DNA from: Pseudomonadota bacterium
GTDB lineage: Bacteria; Pseudomonadota; Alphaproteobacteria; Rhizobiales; JAKPQE01
Assembly (NCBI GenBank): GCA_029572955.1
Contig: JAKPQE010000016.1
Location: 1-49,631 of the forward strand
Reading direction: 5' to 3'
DNA length: 49,631 nt
Numbering within the stretch: the first letter of the stretch is position 1; each line of letters opens with the position of its first letter. The position numbers and the translations under genes are program-made. Below the pieces are notes generated by a model that did not search any database, was not told where the DNA came from, and saw nothing but the letters and a program-made list of their open reading frames with translations. Below, one piece after another: positions 7,093 through 16,515 of the stretch.

Positions 7093-9519
7093 ATGACCAT
7101 AACACGCAGGTCTTTCCTCAGAGATTCGGCTGTTCTCGGCGCGTTGACGGCATTGCCGCCGATGGCCAGCGCGCATTCGCTGCTGACCGGGCCGCTGCTC
7201 GATTCGACGACGCGGCTAACCGCGACCCATTGGGGCATCATCCGCGCCTACGTCGAATCCGGGCGGCTGTCGCGGATCGCACCGTTCGAGAAGGACGCCT
7301 TCGCGCCCTCGCCGGTGATCCAGGGATTCATCGACCGGGTCTATTCGTCGACGCGGGTGCGCTACCCGATGGTGCGCAAGGGTTTCCTCAAGGACGGCTT
7401 CAAGAGCGACCGTACCATGCGCGGCAAGGACGAGTTCGTCCGGGTAAGCTGGGACGAGGCGTTCGATCTCGTCGCCAAGGAACTCGAGCGGGTCAAGAAG
7501 ACCTACGGCAACACTGCCATCCATTCCGGCAGCACCGACTGGCATTCGGTCGGCAAGCTGCACAATTCGCCGGTCCTGTTGCGGCGTATGCTCGGCCTGC
7601 ACGGCGGTTTCGTCGACAATACCGGCGATTTCAGCGTTGCGGCCGCGATGGTGATCCTGCCGCACATCGTCGGCGGCACGGATTTCTACTCGCAGCAGAC
7701 CGCATGGGAGTCGGTGCTCACCAACACCGATCTCGTCGTCCTTTGGGGAGCGACGCTCTTCAAGAACAACCAGATCGGCTGGGAGCCGACCGACCATAGC
7801 GGCTACGAGGCGATGCAGAAGCTGAAGGAGAAGGGCACGCCGGTCATCTCCGTCGATCCGCGCATGACCGACACGGCCGAGTATTTCGGCGCCGAGTGGA
7901 TCGCGCCGCGGCCCAACACCGACACGGCGTTGATGCTGGCCCTCGCCCACACGCTCTACACCGAGAAGCTCTACGACGAGACCTTCGTCAACACCTACAC
8001 CGTCGGCTTCAAGAAGTTCCTGCCGTATCTGCTCGGCGAGACCGACAAGACGCCGAAGACGCCGGAATGGGCCGAGGCGATCACCACCGTCAAGGCCGAC
8101 GACATCCGCAATCTGGCGCGGCGCATGGCCAAGGGCCGGACGATGATCATGAGCGGCTGGGCAATCCAGCGCCAGGATCACGGCGAGCAGTCGTACTGGG
8201 CGCTGGTGACCCTTGCCGCGATGGTCGGCCAGATCGGCCTACCGGGCGGCGGCTTCGGCATGAGCTACCACTATGCCAACGGCGGCTCGCTGACTGCAAA
8301 ACACGCCGCCCTCGGCGGCATCGCGGCCGGCGACAATCCGGTCGCCGAGCACGTTCCCTATGCCCGCGGGCTCAGCGACATGCTGCTCAATCCGGGCACG
8401 ACCATCGACTACAACGGCGAGAAGATCACCTATCCGGACATCAAACTGATCTATTGGGCGGGCGGCAACGCCTTCACCCACCAGATGGACCGCAACAAGC
8501 AGATCAAGGCCTGGCAGAAGCCGGAGACGATCATCGTCAACGAGCCCTACTGGACCGCGACCGCGAAGTTCGCGGACATCGTCCTGCCGGTGAATACCAC
8601 CTTCGAGCGCAACGACGTCGTTCAGGCCAGCGAGTATAGCGGCCGCTACGTCGTCGCCATGCCGAAGCTCATCGACTCGCAATTCGAATCGAAGAGCGAC
8701 TTCGAAATCTTCACCGGCATCGCCGACAAGCTGGGCTTCAAGGACAAATACACCGAGGGCAAGGACGAGATGGGCTGGATCCAGTCGATCTACGAAGAGG
8801 CGCTCGCGGCGGCGTCCAAGGACGGTATCGCCATGCCGGCCTTCGCGGACTTCTGGGGCGGCGACGGTTTCTTCGAATTCCCGGTCCCGGACGACGCCAA
8901 GGACTATGTGACCTACGCCGACTTCCGCAAGGATCCGATCGCCAACCCACTCGGCACGCCGTCGGGCAAGATCGAGATCTATTCGCTTGAGATCGAGAAG
9001 TTCGGCTACGACGATTGCCCGCCGCATCCGACCTGGATGGAGCCGATCGAGTGGCTCGGCTCCGACAAGACGAAGAAGCATCCGCTCCATATCGTCTCGC
9101 CGCATCCGAAATACCGGCTGCACTCGCAGATGGACAACACCTGGCTGCGCGACCTCTATGAGGTCGGCGAACGGGAGCCGCTGTGGATCAGTCCCGACGA
9201 TGCCAAGACGCGCGGCATTGAATCCGGCGACATCGTCCGCGTGTTCAACGACCGCGGCGCCCTTCTCGCAGGGGCCATCGTCACCGATCGCATCCGCAAC
9301 GGCGTCGTCATGCTGCAGGAAGGTGCCTGGTACGACCCGGACAAGCCCGGCGAGGCCGGTGCCATGTGCAAGCACGGCAACATCAACCTCGTCACCATCG
9401 ACAAGGGCACATCGAAGCTTGCCCAGGGCAACATCGCCAACACCGCCCTCGTCGATGTCGAGAAGTACAAGGAAGTCCCCCCGCCGGTGACCGCTTTCAT
9501 GCCGCCTGCCGGCGCCTGA
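7093..9519 (+). CDS. Tat-exported TorA/BisC-type molybdopterin S/N-oxide reductase
   Basis: This is an 808-aa DMSO-reductase-family enzyme of the single-subunit type (TMAO, DMSO or biotin sulfoxide reductases). The N-terminus has a Tat signal (RRSFLRD at residues 5-11 with a hydrophobic stretch after it), so it works in the periplasm. There is no N-terminal Cys cluster, as expected. The GSTDWHSVGKLHN segment supplies the Trp and the serine that ligates molybdenum in this class. ATG 7093 has GGAGGG 7 nt upstream, and an earlier in-frame start at 6973 lacks one. A dihaem cytochrome gene with a TorC-like haem domain follows 154 bp later and is the probable electron donor. The true substrate (TMAO, DMSO, methionine sulfoxide or another oxyanion) cannot be read from sequence. 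Confidence 0.9.
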   Translation: MTITRRSFLRDSAVLGALTALPPMASAHSLLTGPLLDSTTRLTATHWGIIRAYVESGRLSRIAPFEKDAFAPSPVIQGFIDRVYSSTRVRYPMVRKGFLKDGFKSDRTMRGKDEFVRVSWDEAFDLVAKELERVKKTYGNTAIHSGSTDWHSVGKLHNSPVLLRRMLGLHGGFVDNTGDFSVAAAMVILPHIVGGTDFYSQQTAWESVLTNTDLVVLWGATLFKNNQIGWEPTDHSGYEAMQKLKEKGTPVISVDPRMTDTAEYFGAEWIAPRPNTDTALMLALAHTLYTEKLYDETFVNTYTVGFKKFLPYLLGETDKTPKTPEWAEAITTVKADDIRNLARRMAKGRTMIMSGWAIQRQDHGEQSYWALVTLAAMVGQIGLPGGGFGMSYHYANGGSLTAKHAALGGIAAGDNPVAEHVPYARGLSDMLLNPGTTIDYNGEKITYPDIKLIYWAGGNAFTHQMDRNKQIKAWQKPETIIVNEPYWTATAKFADIVLPVNTTFERNDVVQASEYSGRYVVAMPKLIDSQFESKSDFEIFTGIADKLGFKDKYTEGKDEMGWIQSIYEEALAAASKDGIAMPAFADFWGGDGFFEFPVPDDAKDYVTYADFRKDPIANPLGTPSGKIEIYSLEIEKFGYDDCPPHPTWMEPIEWLGSDKTKKHPLHIVSPHPKYRLHSQMDNTWLRDLYEVGEREPLWISPDDAKTRGIESGDIVRVFNDRGALLAGAIVTDRIRNGVVMLQEGAWYDPDKPGEAGAMCKHGNINLVTIDKGTSKLAQGNIANTALVDVEKYKEVPPPVTAFMPPAGA

Positions 9520-9529
9520 ACGAGGTGTC

Positions 9530-9547
9530 GCCGGACGGGCGTCCGGC
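9530..9547 (+). other. Hairpin between molybdoenzyme and cytochrome genes
   Basis: GCCGGAC and GTCCGGC form a perfect 7-bp stem with a 4-nt loop, 11 bp after the molybdoenzyme stop. No T-run follows, so it is more likely an mRNA-stabilising or attenuating structure than a full terminator. Confidence 0.35.
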
Positions 9548-9673
9548 CAGCCGGTCCCGGCGGCCGGACGCCCGATAGCACGACACGGACCCGCATGGCC
9601 TGGCAGGGCCGGCGCGACCGTTCTTTCGATGACGCGACGACGACCTCGCGTCGACGCATGAGGAATCCCGAAG

Positions 9674-10648
9674 ATGCCCATTCCCGTTTCGCGGACCGTG
9701 GCGATTGCCGGCGCCCTGGCGATCGAGATCGCGGCCGCCGCGGTCCTACTGTGGTCGCGCCCCATCGCCCCGTCGATGGCGGACGCGGCCGCTGTCAGCT
9801 ACGTCAAGACGCTTGCCGAGCTGCACGCGGGTCCCGGCGGTCCGGTTATTGCGACCGTCCAGCCGGGAACGCCGGTGACGGTCCTTGCGACAAAGGGCAC
9901 CGCAACCGAGATCGAGCTGTCCGGGTGGTCGCCGATGGGCGGCGCCAAATACATCTTCAAGGACGCCGGCGAGCGTATCGGGCGGGCGACCCTGACCGAC
10001 GAGGGCGTCGCCAAGCGCATCGTCGCCGGCACCAAGGACGATGCCTGGGAAAGCACCTGGGAGAATGCCAAGGTCGACGGCTGGATCGATACCGCCGATC
10101 TCGTTCCCGATCTCGGCACCGTCTGGGACGATGCCGGCAGCCTCTACTACTCGCGCTGCTCGCGCTGTCACTCCCTGCGCAAGCCGCGCGAATTCACCGC
10201 CAACCAGTGGCCCTCGGTGCTGAAGATCATGACGGCCCGCGCCGGCTTCACCAAGGATCAGGCGGCGCTGGTCACGGCACTGCTGCAGAACCATGCCCGC
10301 GACCAGAACGTCGACGACAGCTTTGCCGAAACGGTGGCAGCGCGGGCAACGACCCCCGAACAGCCCCAGGTCGCCAAGATCGTCGGCACCCCCAAGATGG
10401 CCGAAGAAGGCAAGGCGGCCTTTGCCGACAACAGCTGCAACGCGTGCCACGGCGACGATGCCAAGACGCCGATCATGCCGGAATATCCGCGGGTTGCCGG
10501 CCAAAGCCCGGAATACCTCGTCAAGCAGATCCTCGACTTCAAGTCCGGCGCCCGCAGCAACGACGCCTTCTCGGCGATGAAGGATGCGGTAACGCCGATT
10601 TCCGAGGATGACGCACGGGCCATCGCCTATTGGCTTTCGACGTTGTGA
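9674..10648 (+). CDS. Membrane-anchored dihaem cytochrome c with TorC-like C-terminal haem domain
   Basis: This is a 324-aa protein. Residues 9-28 form a single N-terminal membrane anchor. Residues 40-145 look like an SH3-like beta domain. Two haem motifs follow: Cys162-Ser-Arg-Cys165-His166 and Cys255-Asn-Ala-Cys258-His259. The region after the first haem (FTANQWPSVLKIM) matches the C-terminal cytochrome domain of TorC, which passes electrons to TorA. The second is an ordinary class I cytochrome c. The usual tetrahaem NapC/NirT domain of TorC is absent, so it cannot by itself be a TorC-type quinol oxidase of known kind. It probably feeds the molybdoenzyme encoded just upstream. A short AGGA lies 9 nt before the ATG. 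Confidence 0.85.
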   Translation: MPIPVSRTVAIAGALAIEIAAAAVLLWSRPIAPSMADAAAVSYVKTLAELHAGPGGPVIATVQPGTPVTVLATKGTATEIELSGWSPMGGAKYIFKDAGERIGRATLTDEGVAKRIVAGTKDDAWESTWENAKVDGWIDTADLVPDLGTVWDDAGSLYYSRCSRCHSLRKPREFTANQWPSVLKIMTARAGFTKDQAALVTALLQNHARDQNVDDSFAETVAARATTPEQPQVAKIVGTPKMAEEGKAAFADNSCNACHGDDAKTPIMPEYPRVAGQSPEYLVKQILDFKSGARSNDAFSAMKDAVTPISEDDARAIAYWLSTL

Positions 10649-10905
10649 AGCCGTCGGGCGGACCGGTGCAGAGTTGCAATGGCGGCACTGACACCGCCGT
10701 CGCCACAACCGGAGAATGAAGCGACGTCAGGCTATTCGTTTTTGTCGTGCTGCCATTCTCGGCGGCCCAGGTGTATTCTCCCGACCGTCAAGACAAGACC
10801 GCAAATGGATGGCAGTTGCGATCGCAGTCGCAAACTGTGGCGCCATGCCGGGGTGCCTTGGCGCAGGATTGCCGCTCGAGAGCGTAGCGCCGTGGGAGGC
10901 ATGCC

Positions 10906-12441
10906 GTGAGCGAGACAGAGTTTCCCGTCCAGATACCGCTCGCGGTATCGAAAACATCGAGCGAGTCGCTGCAGAACCAGATCTGCATTCAACTGCGCGA
11001 GCGGGTCGCCGACGGCCGGCTCAAGCTCGGCACGCGGCTGACGTCCATCCGCGAGATGGCGGCACAGCTCGACGTTTCTCTCAACACCGTGCGGCTCGCC
11101 TATCAGCAACTGATTTCCGAGGGGTATCTCGAGACCTCCGAGGCGAAGGGAACCTATGTGGCAAGGGCGCTGCCCGAGGAAGGCGTCTACTTGCCCGAGG
11201 CGAAGGAGGCCGAACCGAATCCCGACCGGCACACGGCGCGATTTCCGCCGCCGTTCCGCGATCCCGGCCGGATCATCGCGCGCCAGCGGCCGCAGAACGG
11301 CGCGATCGACTTCTGGGCCGGGCGTACGGATCCGCGATCGTTTCCGGTGCGCGAATGGCGTCACCTGACCAACGTCCATCTGCAGGATTCGGACGCCAAT
11401 ATGACCGACTACGGCGATGCGGCCGGGCTTTGGGAACTCCGCGAGGCCATCGCCGACCATCTGGCGCGGGCGCGTAGCTTCCGCCCCGGTCCCGAGCAGA
11501 TCGTCATCACCGCCGGAATCCAGGAAGCGCTCAGCATTGCCGCCCGGCTCTTCCTCAAGCCGGGGGCGACGGCGGTCATGGAAGCGCCGTGCTACAAGGG
11601 AGCGAGCTATGCGTTCCAGAGCGTCGGTGCCGAGCTGCAGCGGGTCGCGGTCGACGAAGAGGGAGTTTGCGTCGAGCGCATCCCCGCAGGACCGGCGGCA
11701 CTCACCTACATCACGCCTTCGCATCAATACCCGATGGGCCACATCCTGTCGATGTCGCGCCGCCACGCGCTTCTCGAATGGGCAGCGCGAAGCGGGGCCT
11801 ACATCCTCGAAGACGACTACGACAGCGACTTTCGCTTCCAGAGTTCGCCGCTGCCGGCGCTTGCCTCGATGGACACATCCGGCTGCGTGATCTACCTCGG
11901 CACGTTCTCCAAGGTCATGGGGGCCGGTCTCAGGCTCGGCTACATGGTGCTGCCGCCGGAACTCGTCGACATGGCGGCGAGTATCAAGACGCTGTTCTCA
12001 TTCAGCCATCCCTGGCTGGTGCAGGTGGTGATGGCCGACTTCATAGACAGCGGCGACTATGCCAAGCGGCTGCGCCGGATGCGGCAGGATCGGATGCAGC
12101 GGCGCGACAGCCTTCACAGGGCGCTACAGCACCATTTCGGCGACGTGACGCTGCGCGGCCTCAGCGGGGGTATGCACGTGGTCTGGCACCTACCGCAGGA
12201 GATGCCGTCCTCATTGGCATTGCAGCAGGCGGCGGAACCCCTTGGTATCTACGTCTACAGCCCGGAAGCGAGCGGTGCCGACGTCTCGGGTTGTGAAGCT
12301 TTGAACGAGCGCCTCCTCGTCTTCGGCTACGCCTCGCTGTCTAACGAGGAAATCTGGAAAGGCATTCGTGGCCTGGCGTCGACCACCACAAGAGCGACAT
12401 CTGATGACCGTCCGCACCAGGAAACCGTCCCTCGATCGTGA
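10906..12441 (+). CDS. MocR-type (GntR N-terminus, aminotransferase fold) transcriptional regulator
   Basis: This is a 511-aa protein. Residues 15-85 form a GntR winged helix-turn-helix (LTSIREMAAQLDVSLNTVR, then YLETSEAKGTYV). The rest is a class I aminotransferase-like fold that binds pyridoxal phosphate through Lys336 in GTFSKVMGAGLRLGY, with ILEDDYDSDFRF upstream. MocR proteins usually sense PLP or amino compounds and control one adjacent gene set. The start is GTG at 10906 with GGGAGG 5-6 nt upstream, and an ATG at 10901 is out of frame. It may regulate the molybdoenzyme/cytochrome genes upstream or an unlinked target. No operator was identified in the 257-bp gap before it. Confidence 0.9.
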   Translation: MSETEFPVQIPLAVSKTSSESLQNQICIQLRERVADGRLKLGTRLTSIREMAAQLDVSLNTVRLAYQQLISEGYLETSEAKGTYVARALPEEGVYLPEAKEAEPNPDRHTARFPPPFRDPGRIIARQRPQNGAIDFWAGRTDPRSFPVREWRHLTNVHLQDSDANMTDYGDAAGLWELREAIADHLARARSFRPGPEQIVITAGIQEALSIAARLFLKPGATAVMEAPCYKGASYAFQSVGAELQRVAVDEEGVCVERIPAGPAALTYITPSHQYPMGHILSMSRRHALLEWAARSGAYILEDDYDSDFRFQSSPLPALASMDTSGCVIYLGTFSKVMGAGLRLGYMVLPPELVDMAASIKTLFSFSHPWLVQVVMADFIDSGDYAKRLRRMRQDRMQRRDSLHRALQHHFGDVTLRGLSGGMHVVWHLPQEMPSSLALQQAAEPLGIYVYSPEASGADVSGCEALNERLLVFGYASLSNEEIWKGIRGLASTTTRATSDDRPHQETVPRS

Positions 12442-12458
12442 TCACCTGAAATGAACAG

Positions 12459-12482
12459 AAGGCCGCCCCGAGGGACGGCCTT
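12459..12482. terminator. Bidirectional hairpin between convergent genes
   Basis: AAGGCCG and CGGCCTT form a 7-bp outer stem closed by a short CCC/GGG inner stem. It lies 17 bp after the MocR stop and 28 bp from the stop of the convergent small regulator gene. AA and TT on the outer edges make it usable in both directions, though there is no long T-run. Confidence 0.55.
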
Positions 12483-12510
12483 CCGGCTCTTTCAAAAGGA
12501 GGAGCCAATC

Positions 12511-12717
12511 TCATGCTACGTCGACAGTCGCGCGCCGTTCCAGGCGCTTGTCTATCCACTCCTCCACCTCAGACAACAACCACGCCACCCGGTTCTGGCC
12601 CAGCCTCAGCCTCTGTGGGAATTGGCCTGCCTTTTCCAGCCGCGCGATGTGCTGCGGCGAGTATTTCACAAGCTTGGTCAGTTCCTTTTTGTCGATCAAC
12701 TGCTTGGGATGCGACAT
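12511..12717 (-). CDS. Small AlpA-like/excisionase-type DNA-binding regulator
   Basis: This 68-aa protein fits the AlpA/MerR-like excisionase fold: an N-terminal LIDKKELTKLVKYSPQHIARLEKAG helix-turn-helix region followed by FPQRLRLGQNRVAWLLSEVEEWID, where the RVAW...EVEEWI end is the family hallmark. Such proteins regulate integrases or act as excision factors of phages and integrative elements. ATG 12715-12717 has GGGAG 8 nt upstream, and a longer frame extending to 12780 is not supported. No integrase is present in the window, so it is an orphan, perhaps a relic of an integrated element or a plasmid-type regulator. Confidence 0.75.
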   Translation of the reverse strand: MSHPKQLIDKKELTKLVKYSPQHIARLEKAGQFPQRLRLGQNRVAWLLSEVEEWIDKRLERRATVDVA

Positions 12718-13212
12718 CGGATATCTCCCTTCAAAAGGAGCATCCGGATGCCCCAGCCTCGGCATGCCAACCGAGCCCAATGGGCAAGTTCGAATCTACG
12801 CTTCTCGCCTTCCGGTAGCAAGATGACCAAGGCTGCACATAGCTGCTCATTTGGCGCGCCGGAGCGTCAACATCCACAGTGCTCATGATGGATATCCATG
12901 CGGGATGGAACCCGATATGATCAAACGACTTTCGGCAGATTTGAGTTGCGACATTGAGCCGCCGATGTCATGTTGATTGTATTTTAGGCATCAAACAACC
13001 GTTCGGTTGAAAATGGGGGTATATTGCGGGGTATTTCTAGCTTGTGGTCGAAGATAAAGTCCAGATATTTCAATATATTACACGGATACATAGATTCCGC
13101 CCCTGGGCACCACTTTTCCCTTCCCATGACTGCACATGGCGGATTGAAAACCGCGCCAATTCAATGAGCTGATTGATGCGCGGGGCGCATCGGCGCTCAT
13201 CGCGCACGCCCT
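12718..13212. other. Non-coding region, 495 bp, AT-richer than its surroundings
   Basis: This lies between the AlpA-like gene start and the stop of the response regulator gene. The segment 12900-13110 is clearly richer in A+T than the rest of the window. No tRNA, repeat array or convincing ORF was found. It may hold the promoter of the AlpA-like gene and an old junction of transferred DNA. Confidence 0.5.
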
Positions 13213-13932
13213 TCAGGAACCACCGGAGATCCCGGAGAACACATATCCGATGCCATGAACGGTTTTGACGTATATCGGATCCGACGGATCATCCTCGATC
13301 TTGCGCCGAAGGCGTGCGACGTGAGCATCGATGGTGCGGTCCGTGACCGCCTGGGCATTGCCTTTCAACCGGTCGAGGAGTTGATTGCGGCTGAATACGA
13401 TGTTCGGCCGCTCGGCGAGTGTCCGCAGGAGATCGAACTCGGTGCTCGTCAGGTGCGCGTCGGCCCCGGCACCGTCGACGACCGTCCGAGCCGAAATGTT
13501 CATCAGCCACTTGCCGAAACGTATGATTCCACTGCCTGTCACCTCGGATCCGTTGATCGTCGATCCGCTGTGATAACGCCTCAGCACCGACTTGATGCGA
13601 GCCACGAGTTCGCGCGGCTCGAAAGGCTTCGTCACATAGTCGTCGGCGCCGACCTCGAGCCCGATAATCCGATCATAGACCTCGTCCCGCGCCGTCAGCA
13701 GGATGATCGGCAACTGGCTCGACCGCCGCAGTTCCTGGGTGAGCTCGAACCCGTCGCAATCCGGAAGGCCGATGTCGAGGACGCAAAGGTCGAAGTCCTG
13801 GCGAGCGAGCGCCAGCTTCATTGCTGCCGCCGACCCGGCCGTCACGACCTTGAAATCCTGCTTGCGCAGATAGCGATCGAGGAATGACGCCAGTTGCGCG
13901 TCATCGTCGACGACTAGTATCCGCGTGCTCAT
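13213..13932 (-). CDS. OmpR/PhoB-family response regulator
   Basis: This is a 239-aa cytosolic DNA-binding regulator. The receiver domain (about 1-120) has the acidic pocket (VVDDDAQ), phospho-acceptor Asp53 in VLDIGLPDCDG and Lys in YVTKPF. The C-terminal winged helix (about 140-235) ends with TIDAHVARLRRKI and VKTVHGIGYVF. ATG at 13932 was preferred to an in-frame GTG at 13941. It is divergent from a hybrid histidine kinase whose gene starts within 275 bp, so the two form a probable sensor-regulator pair. Its intergenic region carries a 13-bp motif that recurs before the cytochrome peroxidase/idr operon, which makes that operon a likely target. OmpR-type proteins bind tandem direct repeats about one helical turn apart, matching what is seen there. 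Confidence 0.92.
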   Translation of the reverse strand: MSTRILVVDDDAQLASFLDRYLRKQDFKVVTAGSAAAMKLALARQDFDLCVLDIGLPDCDGFELTQELRRSSQLPIILLTARDEVYDRIIGLEVGADDYVTKPFEPRELVARIKSVLRRYHSGSTINGSEVTGSGIIRFGKWLMNISARTVVDGAGADAHLTSTEFDLLRTLAERPNIVFSRNQLLDRLKGNAQAVTDRTIDAHVARLRRKIEDDPSDPIYVKTVHGIGYVFSGISGGS

Positions 13933-14070
13933 TCTTGCCACCGCGCCCGACGATCGCTCGCCGATACACGGTCCCTCGCCACAGTTCGCGATGCGACAAT
14001 TGCCATCGAGACCCTAGGGCCATTTCTGCCCCGATCGAAATGCCTCTTGAGTTACATATATTCCTATCAT

Positions 14071-14096
14071 CAATCATTGATTGCGAAATGTGACGG
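14071..14096. promoter_or_regulatory. Palindrome plus shared motif in the regulator/kinase intergenic region
   Basis: CAATCATTGATTG (14071-14083) is a perfect 6-1-6 inverted repeat. It is followed immediately by CGAAATGTGACGG (14084-14096), whose complement CCGTCACATTTCG occurs exactly at 16522-16534 before the idr operon. This position suits autoregulation of the divergent two-component genes. Confidence 0.55.
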
Positions 14097-14206
14097 GCAT
14101 TCGACGCCATCGACGGGGATTTGCCGGCTGTCCGCATTTGTGCGCATGCTTGCGGCGGTCGGTGGACCGGATCAAGGTCCCTCTCAACGATTGGAATGTT
14201 CCGGCG

Positions 14207-16498
14207 ATGCGCCTTCTGCGGGCCACCCTCGACAACCCACGCCCCGTACTGATCAGCGCCGCGGCCGCGGTGCTCCTCGCCGCAACCGTCGTCACCGCGG
14301 TCTATCTCGGCGGCGAGACGCAGACCCGGTTCCGGGAAATCACCACGAGCTGGACACGCTATTCGGAGGATGCCGACCAGAAGGGCGCGCTCATCAGCGA
14401 GATCCGCGGCCTTCTCGGCTATGGCGGCATCATCCACAATTTCAAGAACTACGTGCTGCGCCAGGACGGCAGCTACCTCACCCGCCTGCGCCGGCAGCTC
14501 GCCGACTTCTATGGCGTCGTCGACGGCTTCGAGCGCATGGAACTGGCCGAGGTCGAGCGCAATTCCCTGCGCGAGATCCGCCGGACGATGGAGACCTACG
14601 AGGCGAAGATCCCGATCGCCATTACCGCGGCGGCGGAAGGATGGCCGATCGAGAAGACCGACCAGCTCGTCAAGGTCGACGACACCGCGGCGATCGAGGC
14701 GCTGCGCGCGATCGAGGGCTACTGGCGCCAGCGCCGGCAGGAAAGCACGCGCGAGATCGTCGGCGCAGTGCACGAGGGCGATGCCCTCATCGCTTTCGGC
14801 TATCGCTTTCTGTTCGCTTTCGCCTTCGTCGCGCTGGCGCTCTACGGCCTGTTCTACCTGCTCCTGCGCGAACTCTACTGGACGATCGGGCGCCTCTCGC
14901 GCGAACTGATCGAGCGCATGCGGGCGGAGCGCGCCGAGAACAAGCTGTCGCGCGCGGTCGAGCAGAGCCCGGCGACGATCGTCATCACCGACACCGACGG
15001 GCGGATCGAATATGTCAACCGGCGCTTCGAGCAGGTCACCGGCTACGATCGCGACGAGGTGCTCGGACGCACGCCGAAATTCCTTCAGTCCGGCGGTACC
15101 TCGCCGGAGGAATATGCCGAGCTGCGCCGCCTGACCGGCGGCGGCGAGGAATGGCGCGGCGTTTTTCGCAATGTCGGCCGCAACGGCGAATCCTACTGGG
15201 CCGAGACCACCATCCTGCCGCTGAAGGACGCCGACGGCACGATCCGCAACTTCATCGGCATGGGCGAGGACGTCACCGAAAAGCGCAAGGCGCGCGAGCA
15301 GGTCGTAAAGGCGCAGAAGATGGAGGCGGTCGGCCTCCTGGCGGGCGGAATCGCCCATGATTTCAACAATGTCCTGACGACCATCCTCGGCAACGCCCAC
15401 CTTGCCCATCTCGACGTCGAGCCGGAGAGCGACGTCGCCCTCGCCGTCGAGCAGATCGAGATCGCCGCCAAGCGGGCCCAGGCCCTCGTGCGCCAGCTTC
15501 TCACCTTCGCCCGCCGCAAACCGGCCGAGGCGCGCCGCCTCGATTTGCGCGACGCCATCGACGAGGTGCTGCGACTCCTGCGCGCCTCCGTGCCGCCGAC
15601 CATCGAAATGACCCTCGAGGCACCGTCGCAGCCGGTCGCGGTCTTTGCCGACCCGACCCACCTGCATCAGGTTCTGCTGAACCTGTCGCACAATGCGGTC
15701 GAGGCCATCGGCGGACGCCAGGGCCGGCTCTGTTTCCGCCTTGCCATCGCCGAGGCCCCGTTGCGCGCCGGTCACGAGACGGACGAGCCGCCACGCCTCG
15801 CATCGATTGCCGAGCTCGTCGTCGGCGATACCGGGCCCGGCATGCCGCCGGAGGTGGTCGGCCGGGTCTTCGATCCCTTCTTCACGACGAAACCCGTCGG
15901 CAAGGGCACCGGACTGGGGCTCACCGTTGTCTCGACCCTCGTCGAGGAAATGGGCGGCACGATCGGCCTCGACAGCGCGCCCGGCAAGGGCACCCGGTTC
16001 ACGATCCGTCTGCCGATGGTCGATGCGCCGGACATCGACAAGAAGCAGGTGAGCGAGATCAAGGGCGGGCGCGAGCGCATTCTCGTCGTCGACGACGAGG
16101 TCGATATCGTCTCCGTCTATCGCCGCCTGATGATGCGCCTGGGCTATTTCGTCGAGGCCTATACCGATCCGCACACGGCGCTTGCGGCCTTCCGGTCGGA
16201 CCCCGGCCGCTTCGACATCGTCGTCTCGGATCTCGTCATGCCGGAGATGAACGGCGAGATGATCGCCCGGGAAATCTGGCAGGTCCGGCCCGATTGCCCG
16301 GTGATCATCTGCACCGGCTACCGCACGCGGTCCTTGCGGGAATGGCGACACGGCGCGCTCGCCGTCCTCGACAAGCCGGTCGATCCGTCGAGCCTCGCCG
16401 AAACGATCCGGGCGATGCTCGATGCGCCCCGCAGCTCGGCGGGCGACGCAGACGATGCCGCGCCGGCGCCCGACGCGGCCACCGCCGCCGTCGACTGA
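14207..16498 (+). CDS. Membrane hybrid histidine kinase (sensor, PAS, kinase, receiver)
   Basis: This is a 763-aa protein from ATG 14207. The first membrane segment is at residues 14-35, a periplasmic sensor region at about 36-198 (with IIHNFKNYVLR), and the second membrane segment at about 200-221. A PAS domain follows (about 250-360, EQSPATIVITDTDG). His384 is in the phosphorylation motif GGIAHDFNNVL, and the ATPase boxes are GDTGPGMP and GKGTGLGLTVV. A C-terminal receiver domain has VVDDE, Asp in VVSDLVMPEMNG and Lys in LDKPVD. There is no Hpt domain, so relay to the divergent OmpR-type regulator would be direct or need an outside Hpt. The ligand is unknown. The idr operon begins 221 bp downstream on the same strand. 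An earlier in-frame start (14081) would add a non-conserved extension and no strong ribosome site decides between them. Confidence 0.9.
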   Translation: MRLLRATLDNPRPVLISAAAAVLLAATVVTAVYLGGETQTRFREITTSWTRYSEDADQKGALISEIRGLLGYGGIIHNFKNYVLRQDGSYLTRLRRQLADFYGVVDGFERMELAEVERNSLREIRRTMETYEAKIPIAITAAAEGWPIEKTDQLVKVDDTAAIEALRAIEGYWRQRRQESTREIVGAVHEGDALIAFGYRFLFAFAFVALALYGLFYLLLRELYWTIGRLSRELIERMRAERAENKLSRAVEQSPATIVITDTDGRIEYVNRRFEQVTGYDRDEVLGRTPKFLQSGGTSPEEYAELRRLTGGGEEWRGVFRNVGRNGESYWAETTILPLKDADGTIRNFIGMGEDVTEKRKAREQVVKAQKMEAVGLLAGGIAHDFNNVLTTILGNAHLAHLDVEPESDVALAVEQIEIAAKRAQALVRQLLTFARRKPAEARRLDLRDAIDEVLRLLRASVPPTIEMTLEAPSQPVAVFADPTHLHQVLLNLSHNAVEAIGGRQGRLCFRLAIAEAPLRAGHETDEPPRLASIAELVVGDTGPGMPPEVVGRVFDPFFTTKPVGKGTGLGLTVVSTLVEEMGGTIGLDSAPGKGTRFTIRLPMVDAPDIDKKQVSEIKGGRERILVVDDEVDIVSVYRRLMMRLGYFVEAYTDPHTALAAFRSDPGRFDIVVSDLVMPEMNGEMIAREIWQVRPDCPVIICTGYRTRSLREWRHGALAVLDKPVDPSSLAETIRAMLDAPRSSAGDADDAAPAPDAATAAVD

Positions 16499-16515
16499 GC
16501 GCCCCGCCGCGGCGA

